Part shown: in pieces, positions 27,760-35,556 of the stretch
Layout: each line of letters starts with the position of its first letter
Numbering within the stretch: the stretch's first letter is position 1
Assembly (NCBI GenBank): GCA_965218775.1
Contig: CBDCLS010000006.1
Coordinates: 2,294,001 to 2,358,000, forward strand
DNA from: CAUZIZ01 sp965218775
GTDB lineage: Bacteria; Acidobacteriota; UBA6911; RPQK01; JAJDTT01
Direction of reading: 5' to 3'
DNA length: 64,000 nucleotides
Program-made: the position numbers and the translations under genes
Notes under the pieces: generated by a model
Database searches by the model: none
What the model was told of the DNA's origin: nothing
Seen by the model: only the letters and a program-made list of their open reading frames with translations

Positions 27760-27778
27760 GTGACGCGTTACACTGTCG
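27760..27778 (-). repeat. right terminus and target duplication of the 4455-bp transposon
   Basis: GTGACGCGTTACA at 27760-27772 is the perfect inverted partner of the left end. CTGTCG at 27773-27778 repeats the left flank. Joining the flanks restores the ISNCY-like transposase frame as LILDCRVVAGNP. Confidence 0.92.
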
Positions 27779-28166
27779 AGTTGTGGCCGGGAATCCGGCC
27801 GATCAGACTCAGCTGAAACCCATGCTCCGACGCCATTTCGAGCACTACGGCTTCTATCCTCGGCAGGCCAGTTTTGACGGGGGATTCGCTACCCAGGACA
27901 ATCTCCAGTGGGGCAAGAAGCAGGGCATCGAAGATGTCGCGTTTGCCAAAAAGAGGAACTTGAAGGTCCCCGATATGGTTCGTTCCAGCTGGGTCTATCG
28001 ACAACTGAGACGCTTTCGGGCCGGGATCGAAGGCTGCATCTCGATGCTCAAGCGGGTCTTTGGAGTCGACCGCTGCACCTGGAAGGGCTGGGATCACTTC
28101 CAGCAGTATGTGCAGCTTTCGGTGCTCAGTTACAACTTGCTCGTCCTGGCTCGTTTGCTGTTGTAG
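27779..28166 (+). pseudogene. ISNCY-like transposase, 3' part
   Basis: The last 129 codons of the transposase interrupted at 23318. Contains the second catalytic Asp in ASFDGGFATQDNL and the Glu in RFRAGIEGCISMLKRVFG, and a C-terminus (SYNLLVLARLLL) that matches copy 2. No start of its own; expressed, if at all, only as a fragment. Confidence 0.9.
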
Positions 28167-28401
28167 AAAGCTCAGAGTCCACTATTAGGGTGCGGGAGTT
28201 CAAGGATTGGTGTCTCTTAAAAACGACTTTCGAGGACTAGCTTGCAAACCCTCCTCTGAAACGGAGGGAAGTCACTGCCCGAAACCCTGGTATTGTCGAA
28301 GAAACCACCGATGGAACCTCAGAAAACGGGGGTTCCCGGATGAGAACTAAGTTAGCTATAACACCATCAGCATCAGACTACATTTCCTAGGAGGTGCGAA
28401 G

Positions 28402-28809
28402 ATGAATTTGAAAGAACAGGTGTCTCGGCTTTGTTTGATCCTTGGCTTACTTGTCGTGGTCGGTTTGATCCTCTGGGACGTCGACCAGAGGACGGACATG
28501 AGTAGGGAGTACCAGACGATTGCTCGATCGTCTCTTGGCAATTGCGCCCAAGGAGAATTCCCTTCAGAGATGGATCCTGTCCACGTCATGGATCTCGAGT
28601 GGAACAAGTTTTCGGTCGATGGTGAGATCGGCTACGCCATGCGAATACCCGCACTCAAGAAAGTGTGGAAGGACAGCCCGCTGGAGAAGCTCCCCGTGGG
28701 ACAGAGATGGGTCATCTGCTTTCTCGAAGAGGGCAGTGTGCGCGTTTGTGCAATTCAGGACGTGCACACATTCAAGCAAGTAGAGCAGGCCGCTCGCACG
28801 GCATTGTAG
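28402..28809 (+). CDS. small single-pass membrane protein
   Basis: 135 residues with one N-terminal membrane anchor (LCLILGLLVVVGLILW) and a soluble domain outside or in the periplasm (WNKFSVDGEIGYAMRIPALK, GQRWVICFLEEGSVRVCAI). AGGAGG lies 7-8 bp before ATG 28402. I do not recognise the family. The next small gene begins 12 bp after its stop with its own AGGAGG, so both may be translated from one message. Confidence 0.7.
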   Translation: MNLKEQVSRLCLILGLLVVVGLILWDVDQRTDMSREYQTIARSSLGNCAQGEFPSEMDPVHVMDLEWNKFSVDGEIGYAMRIPALKKVWKDSPLEKLPVGQRWVICFLEEGSVRVCAIQDVHTFKQVEQAARTAL

Positions 28810-28821
28810 AGGAGGTGCACT

Positions 28822-28920
28822 ATGGCGGTTCAGGATCAGAGTACCGGAGGGCTGGGTTGGTTAGCGTTTTCAGTCGCTGTGGTGCGGTTGTTCATCAGAC
28901 GTACAAGGGTAGCGACCTAG
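28822..28920 (+). CDS. 32-residue candidate small membrane protein
   Basis: ATG at 28822 preceded by AGGAGG (28809-28815) at ideal distance. The peptide begins MAVQDQSTGGLGWLAFSVAV and ends in a basic tail (RLFIRRTRVAT), with a central hydrophobic stretch long enough for one membrane helix. It sits 12 bp after the membrane-protein gene. The strong ribosome site is the main evidence; it could still be chance. Confidence 0.45.
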   Translation: MAVQDQSTGGLGWLAFSVAVVRLFIRRTRVAT

Positions 28921-29334
28921 ATTGCTGTTGAAATACAACATAAGGCCCAGGGCTGTCCCAAGCGGGCCTTCTCGTCAGCCTGGCACGATCTTGCGAGTAA
29001 AGGATACTCGCTACAGGTTTCCCGGAGGCCACGTACGAAAAATCCTATGACGGTTTATGTACCTTTGTTGGGTTTTACTCAGTTTGGTAATGGAGATGGA
29101 GAGGAAAAACTTTCGGAGTCTCTCAAAGATGATTTCCCTCGGCTTGGCTTTGCGAAGCACACCATAGGGTACTAAGCCGATTGCTGCGGTTTTTCACGCT
29201 AAGCAAGCTATTTCAAAAAGTGACCCGTCGTAATCTTTCCCTTAAGTCCTGTAATCTTTGTTCAGGCCACCCTACACTGCCCTGATCGATCACCTCGCGC
29301 GGATGATCCAGGACGACGAAAGGAGGGAGAAAAG
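28921..29334. other. non-coding gap with candidate solo Tn3-type ends
   Basis: 414 bp without a gene. At 29046-29083 a stretch (ATGTACCTTTGTTGGG in the middle) resembles the right inverted repeat of the Tn3-derived element at 50298-50702. At 29167-29203 a stretch beginning GGGTAC and ending TTTTTCACGCTAAG has the shape of a Tn3-family 38-bp end. No partners or transposase are seen here. Confidence 0.35.
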
Positions 29335-29877
29335 ATGGCTGACTTACGGAAGATTGCAACTGTTGTGGTCCCTTTCCTACTTGGAGTGCTGGGAGGCGGG
29401 ATGAGGGAAAGGTTGCGAAGCCTTGTCACTCTGATCTGGATTTCCGCTGTGTCGCTTTTGCTCAGCAGCACGCTGACGGCGGGTGGCGAAAAGAAGGTGA
29501 AGCCGCCTCAACCATCCGTTTCAGATAATGTGGTCGTGGATTCTCAAGCCGGACTGATGTGGACAAAAAAGGACAATGGCAGGGACATCGATTGGCCCGC
29601 AGCTCAGAGATACTGTGAGGGTCTAGAACTCCAAGGTTATTCGGACTGGGGACTGCCGACTATCGAAGAGTTAGAGCCACTCTACGATCCAAAAAGTCAA
29701 GACTGGATGAAGATCAGGAAGCCTTTCCGTCTGACTGAATGGCGGGCGTGGAGTTCCACAAAGCAAGGCTCGGATTCCGCCTGGGTCTTCGGTTTCCCCT
29801 ACGGCTTCCGCTACCCCTACCCCCTCGACCGCTCCGACGGCAAGCGAGCATTGTGCGTGCGTCGTTCCGGAGAATGA
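29335..29877 (+). CDS. exported DUF1566 domain protein
   Basis: 180 residues. Signal-like N-terminus; ATG 29335 has GGAGGG at a good distance, but ATG 29401 (MRERLRSLVTLIWISAVSLL) would give a cleaner signal peptide. After it comes a single DUF1566 (Lcl C-terminal-like) domain: VVDSQAGLMWTKKDNGRDID, WPAAQRYCEGL, YSDWGLPTIEEL, AWSSTKQGSDSAWVFGF and the closing ALCVRRSG. The domain is common in secreted proteins of unclear role and related to a lectin-like fold. Complete. Confidence 0.85.
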   Translation: MADLRKIATVVVPFLLGVLGGGMRERLRSLVTLIWISAVSLLLSSTLTAGGEKKVKPPQPSVSDNVVVDSQAGLMWTKKDNGRDIDWPAAQRYCEGLELQGYSDWGLPTIEELEPLYDPKSQDWMKIRKPFRLTEWRAWSSTKQGSDSAWVFGFPYGFRYPYPLDRSDGKRALCVRRSGE

Positions 29878-29945
29878 TGTGGGGCATTTGGTCATTTGAT
29901 TATTTGGTTATTTTTCTTCAAAAAATTTGCGAATTCTTGAGGGGA

Positions 29946-29971
29946 TAGCGACAGGTGTCGCGATGTCGCTA
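29946..29971. terminator. hairpin after the DUF1566 gene
   Basis: TAGCGACA and TGTCGCTA with a 10-base loop, followed by TTTGTATTT. It could end transcription of the DUF1566 gene. A similar sequence (CGCGATGTCGCTATA) recurs at 33934-33952 beside IS256 copy 1. Confidence 0.4.
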
Positions 29972-30167
29972 TTTGTATTTCAACACCAATCTGGGCGCTA
30001 CCCTAAGCAAGCAGATCCTCCATGCTGAAAGCTCCTGTGCTCGGGTCGGATTCGCAACAGAATTTGTCGGTCTTCTTGGTCCGGAAATAAATTGTGGGAG
30101 TAAAATGAAATGAGGAAGCTTCTTTGCGTCCTGCTTTCCTTGCGGCGCGACGGGAGCGGTCACTCAG

Positions 30168-31583
30168 ATGCGAGACCAGGACCAAGGCTCGGAAGGCGTC
30201 GGGCCTGCTAGGGAGGAGGAATCTGGCGAACCTCCAGGCGGCGACCCCAGAGCTCCTGCACGCACCGACTCAGAAGTCCAAAAGCTCTACCTCTTCCACC
30301 TTTTCCTTTCCGTCTCCTTGACGGTTGTCGCTTCCTTTCTTTTCATCGATCGCCTTTTTATGCGCCTGGGCTTCAGCATGTCCCAGTTTGGGATCGTCAA
30401 AGGACTATCCTTTTTGGTCCCGGTGACACTGAACCTGTTGCTGTCCCCCTACCTGGCCCGGCTAGGGCGGGACCGGGAAATCGTCATCGTCGCGTACCTC
30501 ATCCGGGTCAGTCTCGCCTTCTTGTTTCTTCTTCTCCCTTGGCTATGGGAGGACACGGGTCTGCTGACGGCGGGTTGTGCGGTGATCTTTACAACAATAA
30601 TGATCTTTCCAATGGTGGCCCAGAACAGCCTCTCGGCTCTGTTCAAAGCTCTCGTGCCACGGGAGGATCTCGGGAAGACCCTAGCCAATATCCTGTCGTT
30701 GGGCTTTGTCCCTGCTTTCCTCTTGGCCATTCCTTGCAGTTGGTACATCGATCGCCACTCCTCCGGCAGCGACGCAGAATTCTACGGAGCCTTCCTGCAC
30801 ATGATGTTAGCGACCTCCGTGTTTGTCCTCCCGGCAGGCTGGTTCATGTTCAAGGTGAGTCCACCCGCAAAGGCTGTCCAGAAGCGCCGGAACCTGGGCT
30901 ATCGGGTCATCCGTGAACCCTTCCAGAACCGGGCCTACCGGGTCTACCTCCATGCCTCCTTCATGTTGAGTCTGGTCAGTATCATGATTATGTCCTTCAT
31001 CAATCCCTACCTGCTCAGAGCCCAGGGTCTCAGTATGCTGCAGATCAGCCTTATCGCTACCGGGGTCTCGTTGCTGGGGGTTGGATTGCGTCCCCTATGG
31101 GGTCGCCTCTGTGACGAGTATGGGGGAAAGAACGTCTTGCGGGTTTCGGTCGTTGGAGTGGCCCTGGGGCTTTTCATCCTGACGGGGAAAGGTCTGGTTG
31201 CCGTGGTGATCTTCGCAGTGCTGGCCTGGAACACCAACGAGGGCCTTTTCGGTATCGGCCTCTTCACGGGCCAACAATACTTGAGCCTAGCCCTGAGCGA
31301 TGAGGAGAAGACCAACGTTTACATCGCTGCCGCCTCCTTCGTGAACGGCACCGGGATGTTCTGCGGCTCCCTGCTGGGAGGCTTCCTATTGGACTGGCTC
31401 GCCGGGCGGATGCATCCGGATCTCCCCTATGGTCACTACGAGATCTACTTCGCCTACTGCGCCCTGGCCTACCTGGTGGTGGGACATTTCGTCACCGCCC
31501 TCAGAGAGCGTCGGCGACGAGTGTCCTCGGCAGAGCTGGCCCTGGGGATATATCGGGCTCTTCGTTCGAGGATGCGCCGCTAG
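30168..31583 (+). CDS. MFS transporter
   Basis: 471 residues, about 12 hydrophobic segments after a 35-residue polar N-terminal tail rich in Gly, Pro and Glu. The loop between helices 2 and 3 reads SPYLARLGRDREIVIV and that between 8 and 9 RPLWGRLCDEYGGKNVLRV, the two MFS signature loops. A central cytoplasmic loop is basic (PPAKAVQKRRNLGYRVIR). Substrate cannot be told. No ribosome site stands out, and the start could be further in, before KLYLFHLFLSVSL. It stands alone. Confidence 0.9.
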   Translation: MRDQDQGSEGVGPAREEESGEPPGGDPRAPARTDSEVQKLYLFHLFLSVSLTVVASFLFIDRLFMRLGFSMSQFGIVKGLSFLVPVTLNLLLSPYLARLGRDREIVIVAYLIRVSLAFLFLLLPWLWEDTGLLTAGCAVIFTTIMIFPMVAQNSLSALFKALVPREDLGKTLANILSLGFVPAFLLAIPCSWYIDRHSSGSDAEFYGAFLHMMLATSVFVLPAGWFMFKVSPPAKAVQKRRNLGYRVIREPFQNRAYRVYLHASFMLSLVSIMIMSFINPYLLRAQGLSMLQISLIATGVSLLGVGLRPLWGRLCDEYGGKNVLRVSVVGVALGLFILTGKGLVAVVIFAVLAWNTNEGLFGIGLFTGQQYLSLALSDEEKTNVYIAAASFVNGTGMFCGSLLGGFLLDWLAGRMHPDLPYGHYEIYFAYCALAYLVVGHFVTALRERRRRVSSAELALGIYRALRSRMRR

Positions 31584-31897
31584 CTTGCGTTGGTTCGCCT
31601 CGGACCCTCTCCCAAAGGAACTGTCAAAAAAACTATAGTCTGGTAGACACCTTAAGCGTAGGAAAATATCCCTGAAAAATCAAGGGTTTAGCGGGACGGT
31701 TTCAGGAGGGTTTGTTAGACACCCTGTTTCTTGAGCGGGGGAGGAGGGGATCTGAGTAGGAGCCAGGTCGCTATGAACGGAGCCCGATAACAGATTTTAT
31801 CTTGCACCAAACCAGCAGAGCATCATGAGGATGGAAGGGGGAGAATCGGCAGGGCCTTGGGGAGCAAATCAGACCCCCGGCCCATGTAGGGGGTTCA
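31584..31897. other. non-coding gap, nothing certain
   Basis: 314 bp after the MFS gene. GGTAGACACC and GTTAGACACC recur about 75 bp apart. No gene with a ribosome site and no clear terminator. Confidence 0.4.
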
Positions 31898-32240
31898 TTA
31901 GGGTTCTTGCAACACGTGTCCAGATGGTCGTTGAGCGGGTTCTTTGGGCAGAGAAAGTTCCACGACCGTGGGTGTGCTCTCTCGGACGACGATGTCTCTT
32001 GTTAGTGGGGAGGTGGTCAAATCCCAGGACACGGTAAGGGAATAGGTTCCCGCTGGTATGTTCTTTAAGGCAAAGCGGCCTTGTTCAGACAGCACTCGCT
32101 TCGACCCACCCAAATCTCCGTTATCCCCCCCCTTCAATCTGAGTAAGAATTGCCGCACTGGTTCGCCTGCTTCGTCTACCACGCGACCCAGCACTTCCCC
32201 TTGGGGCCCCCCCATCATGTGGAGCTCAATAGGTGACTGG
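31898..32240 (-). pseudogene. carboxypeptidase-regulatory-like domain fragment
   Basis: Minus-strand frame reading GEVLGRVVDEAGEPVRQFLL then FALKNIPAGTYSLTVSWD and a short end (ELSLPKEPAQRPS). This is the CarboxypepD_reg-like beta-sandwich found in TonB-linked and surface proteins. Upstream of about 32240 the frame runs into plus-strand potassium-channel sequence, so the N-terminus and any signal peptide are missing. Confidence 0.65.
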
Positions 32241-32507
32241 TACTCTTCGATGAGCTGGCCTATCGTCACCATGACGACCGTGGGCTACGGCGACATCGTT
32301 CCGAGGACACACCTGGGGAAGCTGCTCTCCGCTCTCTTGATCATGGTCGGCTACAGCCTCATCATCGTCCCGACCGGGTTTGTTTCCGCGGAGCTGGTCA
32401 GCTCCAGGCTGAGCCGGCCAGTTTCGACCCAGGCCTGCCCCCACTGCATGGCCGAGGGGCACAAGCACGACGCCGTTCACTGCAAGTATTGTGGCGGGAA
32501 GCTGTGA
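32241..32507 (+). pseudogene. potassium channel, C-terminal fragment with zinc ribbon
   Basis: Reads WPIVTMTTVGYGDIVPRT, the selectivity filter of two-TM type/voltage-gated-like potassium channels, then the last membrane helix (LSALLIMVGYSLIIVPTGF), and a C-terminal four-Cys ribbon (QACPHCMAEGHKH, HCKYCGGKL). The voltage-sensor half and the pore helix before the filter are missing; before about 32241 the sequence is antisense to the carboxypeptidase-regulatory fragment. No usable start is seen. Confidence 0.75.
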
Positions 32508-32584
32508 CCCCGTGAGTCGGCGGTGGCATAGTTGTCTTGAATGAAGGCCCGGGCCGCTGCGGCAAGAGGATTCAGATTCCCGAC

Positions 32585-33923
32585 GGTTAAGCAACCGTTT
32601 TTCTGTAATTTTCTTTAGGGCCTGTAGGGAAGAATTGCTCCACTTGTGTTTTCCAGCCGGCCAGGTTCAGGTATTGCCGGCCGGTTAACCACTCCTCGTG
32701 TATCTCTGCAAGCACAGCCGAGATGAGCCGCAGCGCCGACGCTTCGTGGGGAAAGATTCCCACCACCCGGGTTCGTCTCCGGATCTCCCGGTGCAGTCTC
32801 TCCAGTCCGTTGATGGTTCGGATCCTTCGCCACCAGCTCCTCGGAAAATCAAACACTGTCAGCCCTTCATCCACGTTCTCTTCCAGCCAGCTCACGAACT
32901 CCGGTGCAATCTTTTCGAACTTCTTGACGACTTTACCCTTGAGCTCCTCGGCATCTTCTCGAGACGGGGCATCGAAAATGTCCCGCATGGCCTGGGCGAT
33001 GCGGGGCTTGTCCTCTTTGCGGCGAGCATATTGTTGGGCGTTTTTACTCAGGTGAAACTGACAACGGTTCCAGGGCACCGACGGATAAACTGCCCGCCTG
33101 GCCGCCTTCAGTCCTTCGTGATCGTCACTGACAAACAGCTCGACCCCTCTCAGTCCACGCTTGTGCAGATCTCCCAGAAACCCTCGCCAATGCACCTCCG
33201 CTTCACTGATCCTGGTGCTCAGACCCAACACCTCCCGCGTTCCGAAACGATTGACTCCTATGGCTTTCAGGATGGCCACGTCCTGCACCCTGCCGCCTCT
33301 TCGAACCTTCTCGTAGTGGGCATCCAGATACACGATCGGATACTCTCCCAGCTCCCGGCTTCGAAACTCTTCCAGCTCTTCGTCCAGCATCCCGGCCACT
33401 CTCGAGACCTGGGTGGCCGAGATCTCCAACCCACACAGCTGCTCCGTGATCTCGGTGACTTTCCTCGTCGAGACTCCCATCACATACATCTCGGCAATGG
33501 CCAGCTTCAGGGCCTTCTCCGAACGGCAACCCCTCTCCAGCGACTTGGGATAAAACCTCAACCCACGCACCTGTGGAATCTCCAAGTGCAGCTCTCCCAC
33601 TCGAGTCTGAATCCGCTTGCCTTTGAATCCGTTTCGATAGCCTCGCCGACTGGCTGTTCTCTCGTACGCTTCCGCTCCCAGAAACTCGCTTCTTTCCAAC
33701 TGCATGGCCACGTTGAACAGCTTCTCCAGGATTCCTCGAAAGGCTTCTGTTCCTTCCTCGATCAACTCCGCCAGGATCTCCCGTGGTACTCTCTTTTCCA
33801 GGTCTGGGTTCATTTGATTCTCCTTGCCAGATAGACGTTTCTGTTTTTGGAGAATCCTGTCCCAGACCTCTGTCTTTCCGACCCAGGCCTGACCAGAATT
33901 TACAGAAAAGAAGTTACGCTACT
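32585..33923 (-). mobile_element. IS256-family IS, copy 1 (inverted)
   Basis: 1339 bp, same length and apparently same sequence as copy 2 (35557-36895) but in opposite orientation. Ends GGTTAAGCAACCG and AGTAGCGTAACTTC (on its complement). Flanking 8-mers TTCCCGAC and GCTATTTG do not match, so there is no target duplication. Confidence 0.9.
32587..33813 (-). CDS. IS256-family transposase (copy 1)
   Basis: 408 residues, typical IS256/mutator type: N-terminal region with SRRGYRNGFKGK and EIPQVRG, catalytic Asp in VYLDAHYEKVR, Asp in LFVSDDHEGLK, the C/H segment WNRCQFHLSKN, and the late Glu region (LERLHREIRRRTRVVGIFP). Intact and identical to copy 2 in the translated sequence. The stop codon is 2 bp from the IS end. 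Confidence 0.95.
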   Translation of the reverse strand: MNPDLEKRVPREILAELIEEGTEAFRGILEKLFNVAMQLERSEFLGAEAYERTASRRGYRNGFKGKRIQTRVGELHLEIPQVRGLRFYPKSLERGCRSEKALKLAIAEMYVMGVSTRKVTEITEQLCGLEISATQVSRVAGMLDEELEEFRSRELGEYPIVYLDAHYEKVRRGGRVQDVAILKAIGVNRFGTREVLGLSTRISEAEVHWRGFLGDLHKRGLRGVELFVSDDHEGLKAARRAVYPSVPWNRCQFHLSKNAQQYARRKEDKPRIAQAMRDIFDAPSREDAEELKGKVVKKFEKIAPEFVSWLEENVDEGLTVFDFPRSWWRRIRTINGLERLHREIRRRTRVVGIFPHEASALRLISAVLAEIHEEWLTGRQYLNLAGWKTQVEQFFPTGPKENYRKTVA

Positions 33924-34294
33924 GCTATTTGTCGTGACGCGATGTCGCTATAAAGGGTACCGACCAGATTCGTGTAAAAATATACTCTAGCGTCTAAGGG
34001 GCAGTCAGTAGACGTATACTCTACTGTTTACAGCGTTCCGAATCTGCAGCCAGTAGAGTCCATGCCCGGTTTTTCGCTTCCTCGGCCACTCATCGTCGAA
34101 CATGCCCGTTTCTCGACTGAGGACAGGGCACAGATCGCCCGCTCCCGATAACCCTACTGGATCGGCGCCGCCAAGAACAACCTGGAGTCCAGCCCGGTCG
34201 AGGACACTCCCGACGTACTCCCGCCGCCAAAAAATGGTTTTTGCTGACTGACTGTGCTAAAAAGGACGAAAACCTGCCAAAGGGAGGAGCAATA
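33924..34294. other. non-coding gap before PPIase gene
   Basis: 371 bp. TATACTCTA occurs twice, at 33981-33989 and 34015-34023, 34 bp apart, in an AT-richer patch that may be a control region. A frame near 34090-34230 reads protein-like pieces but is broken by a stop. Confidence 0.4.
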
Positions 34295-34981
34295 ATGAGA
34301 GCCCTCAGGCTTGGCTGTTTGTCAGCTCTCGTTCTCTTTACATTCGCCGCCTGTTCTCAGCAACCTGCAGGGAACGCCGAGACTGCGTCCGCCCCCAAGG
34401 ACGAGGAAAAGGCGCCCCCTCCGCCAAAAGGAGACCCGGTGGTGACCATCCAGACCGACAAGGGGGATATAGTGGTGCGGCTGCTGCCGGAACTAGCCCC
34501 CAAGACCGTGGCTCGATTCCAGAAGATGGCCGACCTTGGCTTCTACACTCGAACGACCTTTCACTATGTCAGTTCCGGCTTCATTCAAGGTGGGGACCCG
34601 TTCTCGAAGGACAACGATCCCTATAACGACGGTCTGGGGAATTCCGAGGCGTGGATCATCGCGGAGTTCAACGAGGATTACGAGGTGGACCGGGGCGCTG
34701 TGGGCATGATGCGCAAGGATGACCAACCCGATTCATCCAGCTGCCAGTTCTTTGTGGTCCTCAAGCGCAAGAAGGAATGGGACGGCAAGTACAATATCTT
34801 CGGGGAAGTCATCGAGGGCATCGAGGTAGCTGAAGCCATCTCTAAAGTGCCTATCGTAAAGAAGGATCCCAAACTCGCCAACCACCCCTCTGCCAAGCAG
34901 ACGATCAAGGGAATGAAAGTAGAGTTTAGGGAGTTTCCCCCCGAAGCCGAGGATTCTAGGGGCTCGCAAGCTGCCACCTAG
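34295..34981 (+). CDS. cyclophilin-type peptidyl-prolyl isomerase lipoprotein
   Basis: 228 residues from ATG 34295, which has GGGAGGAG upstream; the longer frame from 34241 lacks a site. N-terminal lipoprotein signal ending ALVLFTFAAC, then a Pro/Lys-rich linker (KDEEKAPPPPKGDP), then a cyclophilin domain: VTIQTDKGDIVVRLLPELAP, TTFHYVSSGFIQGGDP, MMRKDDQPDSSSCQFFVVL and NIFGEVIEGIEVAEAI. The FHR-like active-site Arg is replaced in FHYVSSGF, as is common in divergent bacterial cyclophilins. Acts on protein folding in the periplasm. Confidence 0.92.
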   Translation: MRALRLGCLSALVLFTFAACSQQPAGNAETASAPKDEEKAPPPPKGDPVVTIQTDKGDIVVRLLPELAPKTVARFQKMADLGFYTRTTFHYVSSGFIQGGDPFSKDNDPYNDGLGNSEAWIIAEFNEDYEVDRGAVGMMRKDDQPDSSSCQFFVVLKRKKEWDGKYNIFGEVIEGIEVAEAISKVPIVKKDPKLANHPSAKQTIKGMKVEFREFPPEAEDSRGSQAAT

Positions 34982-35216
34982 GGCTGGGATCGGGGGCAGC
35001 GATCGCTCCAGCAGTCCCGCGTCGATACCTTCCTCTGCGGCATCCCCAGACCAACAGCAATCTGGTCGCTACCCTTTCTGTGGCGAACTCGTCCCAACCG
35101 AAGCAAGACTGACGCAGGTTCATAGTCGCGTCCCTCGCGACGGGCAAGTTCTTTACTTGAACGAATCAAGCCCATAGAACAGCGCAAACCAAGGAGTGAG
35201 TTCTTAAGTAAGCCAT

Positions 35217-35556
35217 CTACGAATCATCAATGGCCTTCTTTATCGCAGCGAAAGTGAAGGAGAAAGCCCAGGTGGCTCCGGCTCCGTATAGCCCACTAGG
35301 GGTCTTATTACTGCGATCGGTCTTGACGGCAATGATCTTCCGCCTCAACTCCACCGCTTTGTCGATTTCCCAGGCAACCCATGAGCTTCTCCACGTGTGT
35401 TTCCCAACGATACAGAGAAACCTTGGACATGTAGAGATTCGCTGGGATATTACCCTCTTAATCGGTCCCGCTGCGGTGCTACTAACCGGAGCCGTTACCG
35501 ATCCATCGTAGAAACTGAAGTCGAATAGAGCATTCTTGTCCCACGCTACCAGAAGA
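35217..35556 (-). pseudogene. ThsB-like TIR (DUF1863) gene, 3' part, split by IS256
   Basis: C-terminal 110 residues of a TIR-like protein: WDKNALFDFSFYDGSV, CPRFLCIVGKHTWRSSWVAW, EIDKAVELRRKIIAVKTDRS, LYGAGATWAFSFTFAAIKKA. This is the MTH538/ThsB-type TIR-like fold; these proteins occur in Thoeris anti-phage systems and alone. The N-terminal part lies at 36896-36962, beyond IS256 copy 2. Removing the IS and one 8-bp duplication gives exactly 399 nt, one open frame of 132 residues with LLVAWDKN at the join. Confidence 0.88.
35549..35556 (+). repeat. 8-bp target duplication, left (CCAGAAGA)
   Basis: CCAGAAGA at 35549-35556 is repeated at 36896-36903, directly flanking IS256 copy 2. Eight to nine bases is normal for IS256 elements. 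Confidence 0.9.

Larger units (their letters stand above)
23318..27772 (-). mobile_element. four-gene Mu/Tn552-like transposon with RepA-like ATPase
   Basis: 4455 bp, perfect 13-bp inverted ends, 6-bp direct target duplication, nested in the ISNCY-like transposase gene. It encodes, on the minus strand and in transcription order, a zinc-ribbon protein, a D-D-35-E transposase, an ExeA/TniB-like ATPase and a RepA-like ATPase, ending in an intrinsic terminator. The left 370 bp are non-coding and hold inner palindromes. No TniQ/TnsD, resolvase or cargo gene is present. All four genes look intact. Confidence 0.9.
22229..28350 (+). mobile_element. ISNCY-like IS, copy 1, interrupted by a 4455-bp transposon
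   Basis: Ends are inferred from inverted similarity: TTAGTTCTCGTCCG at 22229-22242 faces CGGATGAGAACTAA at 28337-28350. A related copy at 48528-50232 has ends of the same kind. Without the inserted transposon and one target duplication the IS would be about 1.66 kb, close to the 1705 bp of copy 2. The target duplication of this IS itself is not clear. Confidence 0.7.

Noticed and set aside
32698..33834. 378-residue frames opposite both IS256 transposases
   Set aside because: Same shadow in both identical copies; the transposase strand has the catalytic motifs.
34080..34240. Tn3-type transposase N-terminal remnant (RFSTEDRAQIARSR)
   Set aside because: Only about 14 residues with weak likeness, and a stop directly after; not enough to call.
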